Shown: piece by piece, positions 42,033-52,227 of the stretch
How positions within the stretch are numbered: the stretch's first letter is position 1
Layout: every line of letters starts with the position of its first letter
Origin: Ferrimonas lipolytica
Lineage (GTDB): Bacteria > Pseudomonadota > Gammaproteobacteria > Enterobacterales > Shewanellaceae
Length of the DNA: 64,000 bases
Assembly (NCBI RefSeq): GCF_012295575.1
Contig: NZ_CP051180.1
Location: 2,976,001-3,040,000 of the forward strand
Direction of reading: 5' to 3'
The notes under the pieces: model-generated
The model's database searches: none
Told to the model about the DNA's origin: nothing
The model's input: only the letters and a program-made list of their open reading frames with translations
Program-made: the position numbers and the translations under genes

Positions 42033-43139
42033 CTAGGGTAAATGTGGTTTTGCCAAATAGTCATGGCTTTGCATCTCGGTTAAGCGACTCTGGCATCGCT
42101 TAAACTCAAACGACAGCTGACCGCCACCATAAAGCTGTTCGAGCGCGGCTTCGGCAGAGATGATCAGCTTTACTCCGCGCTCATAAAACTCATCCACCAT
42201 GGCAATAAAGCGCCGGGCCACATCGTCACCACTATTGTTACTGCCCATAACACGCACGTCTTTAAGCAATACAGTGTGGTACAACCGAGCCAGTTCGATG
42301 TAATCCGCTTGGCCTCGTGGGCCATCACACAGAGAACTAAAGGTCACCATCAACACGCCCTCCCCTTCACGAACAACGCTGATGGCGCGCCCAAGGATCT
42401 CAATCGTAGATTGTGGCGTTGCCTCGTCCTGGCCAAGTTGAGAAAAGTAATGCTGGAGATTTTCATCCGCTCGTTGGTCTAACGGGTAATGGAAGATCTC
42501 TGCTTGCTCTAGGGTGCGCAAGCGATAATCAATACCACTATCTAATTCAAATATGTCGCAATGTTGCTCTATTAGCGCAATGGCTGGTAAGAAACGCTGC
42601 CGTTGTAAGCCATTGCGATATAGCAGATGCGGTGGAATGTTGGAGGTAGCCACCAACACAACCCCACGAGCAAATAGATGTTCGAGTAGACCGGCCAATA
42701 ACATTGCATCAGTGATGTCAGAGACAAAGAACTCGTCAAAGCAGATGATCTCAGTTTCGGCGGCGAGACGATCGGCAACCAACATTAATGGATCCTGTTG
42801 GCCTTTCAGTTCGTTTAACTCATGGTGGACCCGTTGCATCATGCGATGAAAGTGGATGCGCATCTTGCGCTCGGTAGGCAAACAATGGAAAAAAGTATCC
42901 ACTAAGTAGGTTTTACCGCGGCCCACTCCTCCCCAAAAATAGAGCCCTTGAGGTGAACGTTGGCTTTGAGGTTGTGGACGAAATTTTTGCCACCATGAAC
43001 GTGGCCTTGACTCACTCTGCGGCTCGGTCATTTGTAGGTATAAGCGTTGCAGCTGCTCTACTGCAGCAGCTTGAGCAGGGTCATGTTGAAACTCAGGGCG
43101 AATCAAATCCTGCTGATATATTTCCTTGGGAGTCGCCAT
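42033..43139 (-). CDS. zapE: Cell division ATPase ZapE
   Basis: A 368-residue AFG1-like P-loop ATPase. Walker A GGVGRGKT, Walker B IICFDEFFVSD, sensor VATSNIPP and the arginine-rich LYRNGLQRQRFLPAI segment are all present. In E. coli ZapE destabilises FtsZ rings, especially under low-oxygen growth. I chose the ATG at 43139 (MATPKEIYQQDL); two upstream in-frame ATGs have weaker sites and add a non-conserved leader. Its neighbours rplM and zapG are as in E. coli. Confidence 0.93.
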   Translation of the reverse strand: MATPKEIYQQDLIRPEFQHDPAQAAAVEQLQRLYLQMTEPQSESRPRSWWQKFRPQPQSQRSPQGLYFWGGVGRGKTYLVDTFFHCLPTERKMRIHFHRMMQRVHHELNELKGQQDPLMLVADRLAAETEIICFDEFFVSDITDAMLLAGLLEHLFARGVVLVATSNIPPHLLYRNGLQRQRFLPAIALIEQHCDIFELDSGIDYRLRTLEQAEIFHYPLDQRADENLQHYFSQLGQDEATPQSTIEILGRAISVVREGEGVLMVTFSSLCDGPRGQADYIELARLYHTVLLKDVRVMGSNNSGDDVARRFIAMVDEFYERGVKLIISAEAALEQLYGGGQLSFEFKRCQSRLTEMQSHDYLAKPHLP

Positions 43140-43351
43140 TATCCAATCCATCGGCAATCGATGCAGCATTATCCACTGCAATATTAAAAGTTCTGATAGA
43201 ACATAAGTTTTGGGGCACTGGCTTGCCCTATAATTAGACTAATAGAGTGTATCATGTCGTCCATAGCCACAGTATATTGAGTAACCATCTTTCAGTTTGG
43301 GTAGCCCCCTTAGATATGCTGAAGAATGAAGTAATATTTTAGGGAGAAGTT

Positions 43352-43738
43352 ATGAATTGGGCATTAGCAATTGTGTGTTTACTGGTAGGCCTTGGACTGG
43401 GATTCCTGGCTGGCAAGCGCAGCGGCGGAAGCAGGGATAATACCGACAGATTGCAGCAGGAGCTCGCTCAAGCGCGGTTCGATTTGGAGCAGCAGCGTCA
43501 AGGTGTGGCCGATTATTTTGCTCAATCGCAGGAACTGATGACATCGTTGTCGCAGCAGTTTGAGAAGACCAATCGCTTTTGGCAGGAATCAGCTAAAGAG
43601 CTAACCGACGAGCCAGCAATGGTGGCAGAGAATGATGAAGTAGTCGAAACCAGCAACGTCACCTCACTGCCGCCCAACGATTACGTTCAGGGCTCTCACG
43701 GTATCATCAACCCAGAGACTAGGGTTGCCAATCAATGA
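43352..43738 (+). CDS. zapG: Z-ring associated protein ZapG (YhcB)
   Basis: A 128-residue protein with one N-terminal transmembrane helix (NWALAIVCLLVGLGLGFLAG). A coiled coil (residues about 33-95) and a disordered tail with the conserved PPNDYVQGSHGIINP-type motif complete it. It matches YhcB/DUF1043, an inner-membrane protein linking cell division and envelope growth. It is divergent from zapE and preceded by AGGGAGAA. A terminator follows. Confidence 0.92.
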   Translation: MNWALAIVCLLVGLGLGFLAGKRSGGSRDNTDRLQQELAQARFDLEQQRQGVADYFAQSQELMTSLSQQFEKTNRFWQESAKELTDEPAMVAENDEVVETSNVTSLPPNDYVQGSHGIINPETRVANQ

Positions 43739-43770
43739 CAACGACAAGCGTTAGTTGATCTTGGCCTAGG

Positions 43771-43806
43771 AAAGCAGCGTTAACCCACAGGTGCGCTGCT
43801 TTTTTT
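43771..43806 (+). terminator. zapG terminator
   Basis: AAAGCAGCG pairs with CGCTGCTTT across a 14-base loop, followed by TTTT. Confidence 0.85.
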
Positions 43807-43859
43807 ATACTTTAATCATAGGACTAAACCGCAACTAACTAATATGGTTAAAAATAGTA

Positions 43860-43887
43860 GGAACTTTGGCGCTAGGTCACGGTCACT
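43860..43887 (+). promoter_or_regulatory. Sigma-E-like promoter before degQ
   Basis: GGAACTT (43860-43866) is a perfect sigma-E -35 element. Fifteen bases later GTCACT stands in for the -10 (consensus near GTCTAA/TCAAA), so that half is weak. The start would lie about 40 bases before the degQ ATG. The neighbouring degS supports envelope-stress control. Confidence 0.52.
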
Positions 43888-43932
43888 ATCAGTAATGAGA
43901 ATACTCATGTTGTGTAAGTAGGAGATTGATCA

Positions 43933-45309
43933 ATGATAAAGAAATCGGCCCCATTACTTTCCGCTGCGCTGTTATGTAGCAGCCTCGCCGTGATGTCTGG
44001 CCCTGTTGCTGCAGCTTGGCCGAGCACAGTTGATGGGCAAGCATTGCCTAGCTTGGCACCAATGGTAGAGCAGATATCTCCGGCGGTTGTCTCGGTTTCA
44101 GTTGAAGGAACTCAAACAGCGCACAGCAGCCTGCCAGAGCAGTTCCGCTTTTTCTTTGGTCCACAAGGGCCTCGCGGCGGTGAACAACAACGTCCATTCC
44201 GCAGCCTTGGTTCTGGAGTCATCATTGACGCCAGTAAAGGCCATATTATTACTAACCATCATGTTATCGAGAACGCCGATAAAATCTTGATCAATCTCAG
44301 TGATGGTCGTGAATTTGAGGCTAAACTTATCGGCTCCGATCCCGCTACTGACGTTGCGGTTATCGAGATTGATGCCGACAAGCTCACCGAGGTGAAGCTC
44401 GCGGACTCCGATAAGCTCAACGTCGGCGACTTTACAGTGGCTATTGGCAACCCATTTGGACTAGGCCAAACCGTGACCTCTGGTATTGTCAGCGCCCTCT
44501 CCCGCGGCCTAGATAATGAAGGCTACCAAAACTTCATTCAAACCGACGCAGCAATTAACTCCGGTAACTCCGGTGGTGCTCTAGTCAACCTCAAAGGTGA
44601 GCTTATCGGCATTAATACTGCCATTATCGCCCCTGGTGGCGGTAACGTCGGTATCGGCTTTGCTATCCCAGTTAACATGGTTCAGAACCTAACCGACCAA
44701 ATCCTTGAGTATGGTGAAGTACGCCGCGGCGTATTAGGGATCATCGGCGGTGAGCTAACCAATGAAACCGCCAAGCTATTTGGTCTAGACACCAAGCATG
44801 GCGCCTACATTAGCCAAGTCGTACCAGAATCGGCCGCCGACGACGCTGGGTTATTGGCCGGTGACATCATTACTAGCCTTAATGGCAAGAAAATCCGTAC
44901 CTTCCAAGAGCTGCGCGCTAAGATTGCCACCATGGGCGCTGGTGCTACCGTTAAGCTTGATTTAATCCGCGACGGCGACTCGAAAACCGTCAAGGTGACC
45001 TTAAATGAAGCGCCTGGTGAAAATATTCAAGCGGCGGTCATCCACCCTGCATTAGAGGGAGCTAAGCTCTCCACCTTTAACGACGATGGATTACGCGGCG
45101 TGAAGGTAACTGAATTAGCTGACCGCTCACGCGCAGCCCAGCAAGGGTTACAGGAGAATGACGTGTTGATTAGCATCAGTCTCATGAACCGCGCCCGAGT
45201 TGATATTAAAGACCTCGGTCAACTGCGCGAGTTATTGAGTGATTATGATGGTGCCTTCGCCGCCACCGTCATTCGCGACGGGAATCCGCTAATGGTGATT
45301 ATGCGGTAA
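43933..45309 (+). CDS. degQ: Periplasmic serine protease DegQ (Do family)
   Basis: A 458-residue HtrA protease/chaperone. The signal peptide ends near VAAAW (about residue 28). The trypsin-like domain has catalytic His110 (TNHHVI), Asp140 (PATDVAV) and Ser213 (GNSGGAL). Two PDZ domains follow (about 265-350 and 370-455). It degrades misfolded periplasmic proteins and acts as a cage-forming chaperone. With its two PDZ domains and position before degS it is DegQ-like, but it may also fill the DegP role. Confidence 0.95.
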   Translation: MIKKSAPLLSAALLCSSLAVMSGPVAAAWPSTVDGQALPSLAPMVEQISPAVVSVSVEGTQTAHSSLPEQFRFFFGPQGPRGGEQQRPFRSLGSGVIIDASKGHIITNHHVIENADKILINLSDGREFEAKLIGSDPATDVAVIEIDADKLTEVKLADSDKLNVGDFTVAIGNPFGLGQTVTSGIVSALSRGLDNEGYQNFIQTDAAINSGNSGGALVNLKGELIGINTAIIAPGGGNVGIGFAIPVNMVQNLTDQILEYGEVRRGVLGIIGGELTNETAKLFGLDTKHGAYISQVVPESAADDAGLLAGDIITSLNGKKIRTFQELRAKIATMGAGATVKLDLIRDGDSKTVKVTLNEAPGENIQAAVIHPALEGAKLSTFNDDGLRGVKVTELADRSRAAQQGLQENDVLISISLMNRARVDIKDLGQLRELLSDYDGAFAATVIRDGNPLMVIMR

Positions 45310-45326
45310 CCTCGTGTCACAATATT

Positions 45327-45352
45327 GAGGCGGCCAACCGGCCGCCTTTTTT
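45327..45352 (+). terminator. degQ terminator
   Basis: GGCGGCC pairs with GGCCGCC over AACC, followed by TTTTTT. It partly separates degQ from degS, which starts 57 bases later. Confidence 0.9.
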
Positions 45353-45408
45353 GCTACTGTAGCGCCAACAGCGTCACCGTTAACGCCTTATGTAACCAAG
45401 AGTCACAA

Positions 45409-46464
45409 ATGTCATTACTGCGTTACCTATTAAAACCGATACTCGCTGGGTTAGTACTAGCTGCCATTATTGTGGTTATTCACCCCAATTTACGCAGTTA
45501 CCTACCTGAGTTAAATCAGTCGATAAGCCGAGTTGATCGCAATAGTTTCTCCTATGCGGTCGGCCGCGCAGCCCCTGCGGTAGTAAATGTCTATTCCCAC
45601 CGCCAAGGGCCAAACAATTTCAGTCAACTGCTACCGCAAGGTTTGGGCAGCGGCATCATCATGCGCGCCGACGGCTATATCCTGACTAACTACCATGTAG
45701 TGCGACAAGCAGACCAAATCTTTATCGCCTTACAGGATGGTCGAGTAGCCGACGCGTCTCTCATCGGCTCTGATCCATACACCGATCTGGCGGTACTGAA
45801 GATATCTCTATCCGATCTGCCAGTAATTTCACTGGATCTAGAGCGGGAAACTCGCATTGGCGACATGGTACTGGCGATAGGTAACCCCTATAACCTCGGC
45901 CAGACCATTACTCAGGGGATCATCAGTGCCACCGGTCGTACCGGCTTGAGCTCAAATTTTCAGGATTTCATCCAAACAGATGCGGCCATTAACCAAGGCA
46001 ACTCTGGCGGTGCGCTGGTCAATGCTGATGGCAATCTTATCGGCGTAAACACCGCCAACTATCAGCAGTTAGGTGAAGCCGGTGTCGGCCTCAACTTTGC
46101 TATTCCAATTGAGCTTGCCCACACCATTATGGGTAAGTTGATCCGCGATGGTCGTGTCATCCGCGGTCACCTAGGCTTAACCGGTACTCCAGTGAACCAA
46201 ACCATCGCCCGTCAGCTGCGCTTACTCGAGCCAATGGGCATGGCAGTGACCGAAGTCGACCCAACGGGTCCGGCGGCAAAAGCCGGCCTTCGTGCTCATG
46301 ATGTACTTATCTCGGTCAATGGTGAACCTATTCGAGGGATTGATATGCTGATGGATGTGATTGCCGAAACGCCGCCAGGCACCGAAGTAAACATCATCCT
46401 CATCCGCCAAGGAGAGCGCTATAACGTACCGGTAACTATTGAAGAGCGGCCCCCCATCCAATAA
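45409..46464 (+). CDS. degS: Inner-membrane stress-sensor protease DegS
   Basis: A 351-residue HtrA protease anchored by an N-terminal transmembrane helix (about residues 8-25). It has His96 (TNYHVV), Asp126 (PYTDLAV), Ser199 (GNSGGAL) and a single C-terminal PDZ domain, the DegS arrangement. It is activated by misfolded outer-membrane proteins and cuts the anti-sigma factor RseA to free sigma-E. The ATG at 45409 (MSLLRYLLKP) was chosen; the longer frame reads through the degQ terminator. Confidence 0.95.
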   Translation: MSLLRYLLKPILAGLVLAAIIVVIHPNLRSYLPELNQSISRVDRNSFSYAVGRAAPAVVNVYSHRQGPNNFSQLLPQGLGSGIIMRADGYILTNYHVVRQADQIFIALQDGRVADASLIGSDPYTDLAVLKISLSDLPVISLDLERETRIGDMVLAIGNPYNLGQTITQGIISATGRTGLSSNFQDFIQTDAAINQGNSGGALVNADGNLIGVNTANYQQLGEAGVGLNFAIPIELAHTIMGKLIRDGRVIRGHLGLTGTPVNQTIARQLRLLEPMGMAVTEVDPTGPAAKAGLRAHDVLISVNGEPIRGIDMLMDVIAETPPGTEVNIILIRQGERYNVPVTIEERPPIQ

Positions 46465-46491
46465 CGGGGATTCGCTAGCCAACGCTGGGTA

Positions 46492-46526
46492 TAAAAAAGG
46501 AGAAGCATCATGCTTCTCCTTTTTTA
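46492..46526. terminator. Bidirectional terminator between degS and murA
   Basis: AAAAAAGGAGAAGCA and TGCTTCTCCTTTTTT are perfect inverted repeats around a TCA loop, giving U runs on both strands for the two converging genes. Confidence 0.95.
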
Positions 46527-46544
46527 TTGAAGGTTGAGTCGTTG

Positions 46545-47825
<1,281 letters not shown>

Positions 47826-48074
47826 CTAGTTAAATAGTTTTTCGCGCTGCCATTCCGCTGGCGTAAATGCTTTGATGGTCAAAGCATGAAGCGTTCCATC
47901 AGTAATCTTGTCTGCTAATGGGGCGTAGATTGCTTGTTGGCGCTTAACCCGAGACAAGCCATCAAAGCTTTCCCCAACTGCAATAATTTTGTAGTGGGTA
48001 CCTTCAGAGCTAACCTTAATTTCAGTTAGTTGTAGCGCCTCATTGAGGCGCTGTTCAATTTCGTTGAGCTCCAT
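47826..48074 (-). CDS. ibaG: BolA-family protein IbaG
   Basis: An 82-residue BolA-fold protein with the YKIIAVGESFDGLSRVKRQQAIYAPL core and HALTIKAFTPAEW end. IbaG forms Fe-S complexes with monothiol glutaredoxin and is linked to acid stress. It lies between mlaB and murA, the conserved order, 21 bases before murA. Confidence 0.94.
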   Translation of the reverse strand: MELNEIEQRLNEALQLTEIKVSSEGTHYKIIAVGESFDGLSRVKRQQAIYAPLADKITDGTLHALTIKAFTPAEWQREKLFN

Positions 48075-48084
48075 CGCTTTACTC

Positions 48085-48393
48085 CTAACTTGTGGTTTTC
48101 GCTACTAAGCGTTGTTGTTTTAAGCTCAAATCGTACAACGTCATCAATTGTGTCAGCTTGGGCGAACAATGCAGCCATTCAAACTCACCTTGAGCCGCCT
48201 GTTGCCGAGACTCAAGCTCGAGTAGCCACGCTAAACCCGCACTATCAACGTTATCTACTAAAGCCAAATCCAGTTGTTGTGCCTTGCCGCCAAACCAGTG
48301 CTCTGGCACTGGCCAGTGTTGCTCAACCTCAGCTACAGTAAGCTGCCCTACCAGCTTCAAACTGGAGCCTTGTAGACTTACTTGTAAGCTCAT
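48085..48393 (-). CDS. mlaB: STAS-domain protein MlaB
   Basis: A 102-residue cytoplasmic STAS-domain protein. It contains the central ALVDNVDSAGLAWLLELE motif where STAS proteins carry their conserved Ser. MlaB is the fourth subunit of the MlaFEDB complex, which moves phospholipids between the membranes, and it stabilises the ATPase MlaF. Its start overlaps the mlaC stop as ATGA. Confidence 0.9.
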   Translation of the reverse strand: MSLQVSLQGSSLKLVGQLTVAEVEQHWPVPEHWFGGKAQQLDLALVDNVDSAGLAWLLELESRQQAAQGEFEWLHCSPKLTQLMTLYDLSLKQQRLVAKTTS

Positions 48394-49031
48394 GAGGCTG
48401 GCGCTTCTGCAGGTTGAACAGCCTGACGGTTTTTCTCCGCTAGCATATTGATCACTTCGTCGAGACCTTGCTTACGAATCAAGCCATCAAACTCACTCTC
48501 TTTAGCCGCCAGAATGCTGGCACCTTCGGCGATAAGATCGATCGCTTGCCATTGGCCCGACTTTTTATTGAGACGCATCTTGAACTTCACTTCAATTGGC
48601 GCTCGCTTCCCATCATCAAAGGTTACCCCGACATTAACGATGCCGCGGTCGCCTAATGGTTTTTTAGGCTCATAGCTGATAGTTTGATCGGTATAGATGG
48701 TAAAGGCATTAGCAAAGATCCCAATCATATACTGCCTAAACTCGTCAGTGAACCTTTGTCGCTGCTCTGGTGAGGCTTTTCGTACCGCTTTGCCCATCAC
48801 CTTGTAAGACGCATAAGTGTGGTTCACGTAAGGCATCAGGTGCTCTTCGACCAATGGCCTTAACTGCTGTGGTTCGCGTTGCAGTAACTCTTGCTCAGAG
48901 CGATAGTGAGACAGCAACACCGCGGCAACCTCTTCAACCATCGAATATGGGTTACTTTGATCCACTGTCGCTTGCGCTGTACTTACCCAACCAATGCTCA
49001 ATAGCCCTAACAACAACCAGCGTGACAACAT
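48390..49031 (-). CDS. mlaC: Periplasmic phospholipid-binding protein MlaC
   Basis: A 213-residue secreted protein. The signal peptide ends at AQAT (about residue 21). The mature part has the Tol-Tol-Ttg2 family core (VEEHLMPYVNHTYASYKVMGKAVR, and RFTDEFRQYMIGIFANAFTIY). It shuttles phospholipids between the outer-membrane MlaA complex and MlaD. The ATG at 49031 follows AAGGAGAG; an earlier in-frame ATG overlaps mlaD. Confidence 0.94.
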   Translation of the reverse strand: MLSRWLLLGLLSIGWVSTAQATVDQSNPYSMVEEVAAVLLSHYRSEQELLQREPQQLRPLVEEHLMPYVNHTYASYKVMGKAVRKASPEQRQRFTDEFRQYMIGIFANAFTIYTDQTISYEPKKPLGDRGIVNVGVTFDDGKRAPIEVKFKMRLNKKSGQWQAIDLIAEGASILAAKESEFDGLIRKQGLDEVINMLAEKNRQAVQPAEAPAS

Positions 49032-49035
49032 CGAC

Positions 49036-49506
49036 CTACTCTCCTTCATCTGAGCTATACAAAAACTGACCAATTAACTCTTCCAACACCACCGCACTGC
49101 GAGTGTCTTCAACTACATCACCATCGGCGAGGTAGTTCTCTTCATCAAGAATAAACCCTGGAGTCAGCCCAATGTACTGCTCACCCAATAACCCTGAGGT
49201 TAGTATCGAAACACTGCTGGTATCGGTAAATTGATTGAAACGGCTGTCGATCGACATCGTCACCTTCGGCACCAACTCGGTTACATCCAATTCAACTTTA
49301 GCTACTCGGCCAACCACAACGCCGCCGACCTTAATTGGCGCTCGCACCTTCAATCCACCAATGTTGTCGAAGTAAGCGGTAAGTTGGTACTGCTGCGCCT
49401 GTTGTGTTGGATCAATATCAGCAACCTTAATGACTAATACTGCAAACGCGATGAGCCCGGCCAAGATAAAACCACCCACCAACAACTCAATTTTTCTTGA
49501 ATTCAT
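49036..49506 (-). CDS. mlaD: MCE-domain lipid transport protein MlaD
   Basis: A 156-residue protein with one N-terminal transmembrane helix (about residues 7-25) and an MCE domain (YQLTAYFDNIGGLKVRAPIKVGGVVVGRV). It ends in ILTSGLLGEQYIGLTPG. MlaD hexamers form the periplasmic lipid channel on MlaFE. The start at 49506 lies one base past the mlaE stop and uses GGGAG; the earlier in-frame ATG is inside mlaE. Confidence 0.95.
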   Translation of the reverse strand: MNSRKIELLVGGFILAGLIAFAVLVIKVADIDPTQQAQQYQLTAYFDNIGGLKVRAPIKVGGVVVGRVAKVELDVTELVPKVTMSIDSRFNQFTDTSSVSILTSGLLGEQYIGLTPGFILDEENYLADGDVVEDTRSAVVLEELIGQFLYSSDEGE

Positions 49507-49507
49507 C

Positions 49508-50284
49508 CTAGCTCCCAAACATCCATGCCGTAAGCAAAAAATCTAACGCCAGCACCGCCAGCGAGCTGTGAACAACGGTTTCCGTTGTCGCCTTGCTTAC
49601 TCCCTCTGCAGTAGGGAAAGCACTGTAACCTTTAAACAGCGCTATCCACATTACCACTAGAGCAAAAACAACTGATTTAATTACACAATTAACAATATCT
49701 TGTTGCCATTCAACACTGGCATTAAGAATCGACCAAAACGCACCGGCATCGATCCCCTTCCACACCACGCCAACCAGATGACCACCCCATATGCCTACCG
49801 CACAAAAGATAAAGGTAAGCAGTGGCATCGAGATCATCCCAGCCCAAAAGCGCGGCGCCACCACACGTTTAAGCGGATCGACCGCCATCATCTCCATTGA
49901 CGCTAGCTGCTCGGTGGTTTTCATTAAGCCTATTTCAGCGGCAACCGCAGAGCCGGCTCGCCCTGCAAATAGCAAGGCGGTAACCACTGGTCCAAGCTCA
50001 CGCAGCAGCGACAATGCCACCATCGGCCCAAGGCTGTCCTCGGTACCAAAGTCGACCAAGATGGTGTAACCCTGTAACCCAAGCACCATGCCGATAAACA
50101 AACCAGAAACGGTAATAATTAGCAGTGATAGCACCCCAATATGGTAGAGCTGCTTTATCACTAACGGCCACAGCTGTTTTACTGAGGTTATTGTGAATAT
50201 GGCCCCAAACAACATCAAACCAGCCTGCCCTAACCGAGCAAGCCAATCGATGCCATAACGGCCTAGTTTGGCAATTGCATCCAT
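49508..50284 (-). CDS. mlaE: Phospholipid ABC transporter permease MlaE
   Basis: A 258-residue inner-membrane permease with about five or six hydrophobic helices. It contains the family's [28 protein letters not shown] and [22 protein letters not shown] segments. Its first codon shares a base with the mlaF stop (TAATG). Core membrane subunit of MlaFEDB. Confidence 0.96.
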   Translation of the reverse strand: MDAIAKLGRYGIDWLARLGQAGLMLFGAIFTITSVKQLWPLVIKQLYHIGVLSLLIITVSGLFIGMVLGLQGYTILVDFGTEDSLGPMVALSLLRELGPVVTALLFAGRAGSAVAAEIGLMKTTEQLASMEMMAVDPLKRVVAPRFWAGMISMPLLTFIFCAVGIWGGHLVGVVWKGIDAGAFWSILNASVEWQQDIVNCVIKSVVFALVVMWIALFKGYSAFPTAEGVSKATTETVVHSSLAVLALDFLLTAWMFGS

Positions 50285-51099
50285 TACTTCAGCAACGCCT
50301 CCTGATAATGTTCGGCGGGATAATGAAAGCGAACCGGCCCATCTGGAGCTCCCTCTAAGAACTGTTGCAGCTGCGGATCGTCAAGCGCTTTAATCTGCTC
50401 CGGTGTGCCGGAACCAATCACTTTACCGGCAGCGATGACATAAACCTGATCAGCAATGCTTAGGACATCTTCAACATCATGGCTTACAACCACGGAGGTG
50501 AGATTAAGTGCTTGCCCGAGCTGGCGAATGAGCTGAACCACTACTCCCATAGAAATAGGGTCCTGCCCGGCAAAGGGCTCATCGTACATGACTAAATCGG
50601 GTTCTAACGCGATTGCTCGAGCCAAAGCCGCCCGACGTTGCATTCCGCCAGAGAGTTCACTCGGCATCAATTCCGTTGCACCGCGCAACCCCACCGCTTG
50701 CAACTTCATTAGGACCACACGACGGATCATCGGTTCAGATAGTTTGGTGTGCTCTCGCAGAGGGAAGGCGACGTTGTCGAACACCGACATGTCGGTAAAC
50801 AGTGCTCCAGATTGGAACAGCATGCTCATCCGCCGTCGCAGTTGATACAGTTCTTTTCGTGGCAGCTGGTGTACATCCACGCCATCAAACAACACTTGGC
50901 CTTGGCTAGGCATTAGCTGCCCACCAATTAACTTTAACAGGGTCGTTTTACCGATACCGCTGGGACCCATAATGGCGGTGATCTTTCCGGCGGGGATAGT
51001 CAGGTTGAGATCCGTAAAGATCGCCCGTTGCCCTCGTGAAAAGTGCAACCCTTTCACTTCAATCAGCCCGACAGGTGGCTGAGTCTGATTTTTTAGCAT
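50284..51099 (-). CDS. mlaF: Phospholipid ABC transporter ATP-binding protein MlaF
   Basis: A 271-residue ATPase with Walker [10 protein letters not shown], signature [16 protein letters not shown], Walker [14 protein letters not shown] and switch His in [10 protein letters not shown]. It powers MlaFEDB, which keeps phospholipids out of the outer leaflet of the outer membrane. First gene of mlaFEDCB-ibaG-murA, divergent from yrbG. Its start lacks a strong ribosome-binding site and lies 12 bases from a GGTGGTACCACC palindrome. Confidence 0.96.
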   Translation of the reverse strand: MLKNQTQPPVGLIEVKGLHFSRGQRAIFTDLNLTIPAGKITAIMGPSGIGKTTLLKLIGGQLMPSQGQVLFDGVDVHQLPRKELYQLRRRMSMLFQSGALFTDMSVFDNVAFPLREHTKLSEPMIRRVVLMKLQAVGLRGATELMPSELSGGMQRRAALARAIALEPDLVMYDEPFAGQDPISMGVVVQLIRQLGQALNLTSVVVSHDVEDVLSIADQVYVIAAGKVIGSGTPEQIKALDDPQLQQFLEGAPDGPVRFHYPAEHYQEALLK

Positions 51100-51110
51100 A
51101 ACTTAATCGT

Positions 51111-51169
51111 GGTGGTACCACCGATCTCCTTGTTATCCACATAACGGTATTTGGTTACCTAATGTAACC
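51111..51169. promoter_or_regulatory. Cluster of inverted repeats between mlaF and yrbG
   Basis: GGTGGTACCACC (51111-51122) is a perfect 12-bp palindrome, GTTAT-CCAC-ATAAC (51132-51145) a second dyad, and GGTTAC-CTAAT-GTAACC (51153-51169) a third. The second contains a DnaA-box match (TTATCCACA). They sit in the shared promoter region of two divergent operons and may be operators, but no factor is recognised. Confidence 0.35.
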
Positions 51170-51250
51170 GAGTGCTATCAGTGGCCGAATACTTTCAATT
51201 TGATTCGGATCGGGCGACAATGCGCGCCAATTATCTGTCCCTATAATACT

Positions 51251-52210
51251 ATGATCATACACTTATTATTACTTTTCTTCGGCTTAGGCCTATTAGTTTG
51301 GAGCGCAGATCGCTTTGTCTTTGGCGCAGCTGCTGTAGCTCGCAATTTAGGCATCGCTCCGATGATCATCGGTTTAACCATCGTATCGATGGGTTCCTCC
51401 GCTCCTGAAGCCATGGTGGCCGCCAGCGCAGCAATGGAGGGAAAACTCGATACGGCAGTCGGTAACGTGATTGGCTCTAACATTGCCAACATCACCCTGA
51501 TCCTTGGTTTGTGCGCGCTATTGAAGCCACTCATCGTTGGCTCTTCCACTTTAGTGAAAGAGATGCCAATGATGATTATGGCAACCGTACTGGCCGGCTA
51601 TCTGATGCACGATCTCACCCTGTCTCGTACCGACGGTATCCTTCTTGCCGCTGCCTTCATTGGCGTAATGGGCTTTTTGATTTTCAACGCCTTCCGCAAC
51701 CGTGATGACCAACTCACGCAGCAAAGCAGTGATGACGTGCCCGATAATGTGCCGATGGGCAAAGCGGCACTGTGGTTGATTGTCGGTATGATTGTATTGC
51801 CAATCTCAGCTGATCTAATGGTCGATAACGCAGTTGGCATCGCCAAGCTGTTTGGCATGTCCGATCTGGTTATTGGTCTCACTATTATTGCTGTCGGTAC
51901 CAGCTTACCCGAGCTTGCCGCTTGCGTAGCCGGATTGGCGAAAGGTGAAGATGATCTCGTTATTGGCAATGTAGTTGGCTCTAATCTATTCAATATCTTG
52001 GCAGTATTAGCAATTCCGACCTTTATCGCTCCCGGCGCCATTGATGCCGCTGCCGCTGGCCGTGATTTCTTCATTATGTTGGCGACCAGCTTGGCGCCAC
52101 TTGCGATCCTAATACTGAAAAAGAACAAGACCATTGGCCGTATTGAAGGCGCGTTATTACTGGCTTGTTTTATTGCCTACCAAATCAGTTTATTTAGCCA
52201 ATTAGCATAA
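51251..52210 (+). CDS. yrbG: Calcium/sodium antiporter, YrbG family
   Basis: A 319-residue CaCA-superfamily membrane exchanger with about ten transmembrane helices. It has two inverted alpha repeats: IVSMGSSAPEAMVAA ... VGNVIGSNIANI, and IIAVGTSLPELAACVAG ... IGNVVGSNLFNI, each with the conserved acidic cation ligand. The ATG at 51251 gives the family's N-terminus. Remarkably, a TATAAT ends three bases before it and no Shine-Dalgarno is visible, so this may be a leaderless start. First gene of the kds-lpt operon, as in E. coli. Confidence 0.93.
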   Translation: MIIHLLLLFFGLGLLVWSADRFVFGAAAVARNLGIAPMIIGLTIVSMGSSAPEAMVAASAAMEGKLDTAVGNVIGSNIANITLILGLCALLKPLIVGSSTLVKEMPMMIMATVLAGYLMHDLTLSRTDGILLAAAFIGVMGFLIFNAFRNRDDQLTQQSSDDVPDNVPMGKAALWLIVGMIVLPISADLMVDNAVGIAKLFGMSDLVIGLTIIAVGTSLPELAACVAGLAKGEDDLVIGNVVGSNLFNILAVLAIPTFIAPGAIDAAAAGRDFFIMLATSLAPLAILILKKNKTIGRIEGALLLACFIAYQISLFSQLA

Positions 52211-52227
52211 GCTTGTGGAGTTAAGAG

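Noticed and set aside
43215-43236. A sigma-54-like GG-N10-GC match (TTGGGGCACTGGCTTGCCC) between zapE and zapG
   Set aside because: It directly abuts a good sigma-70 TATAAT, matches the consensus poorly around the -24 element, and neither gene is a known sigma-54 target.
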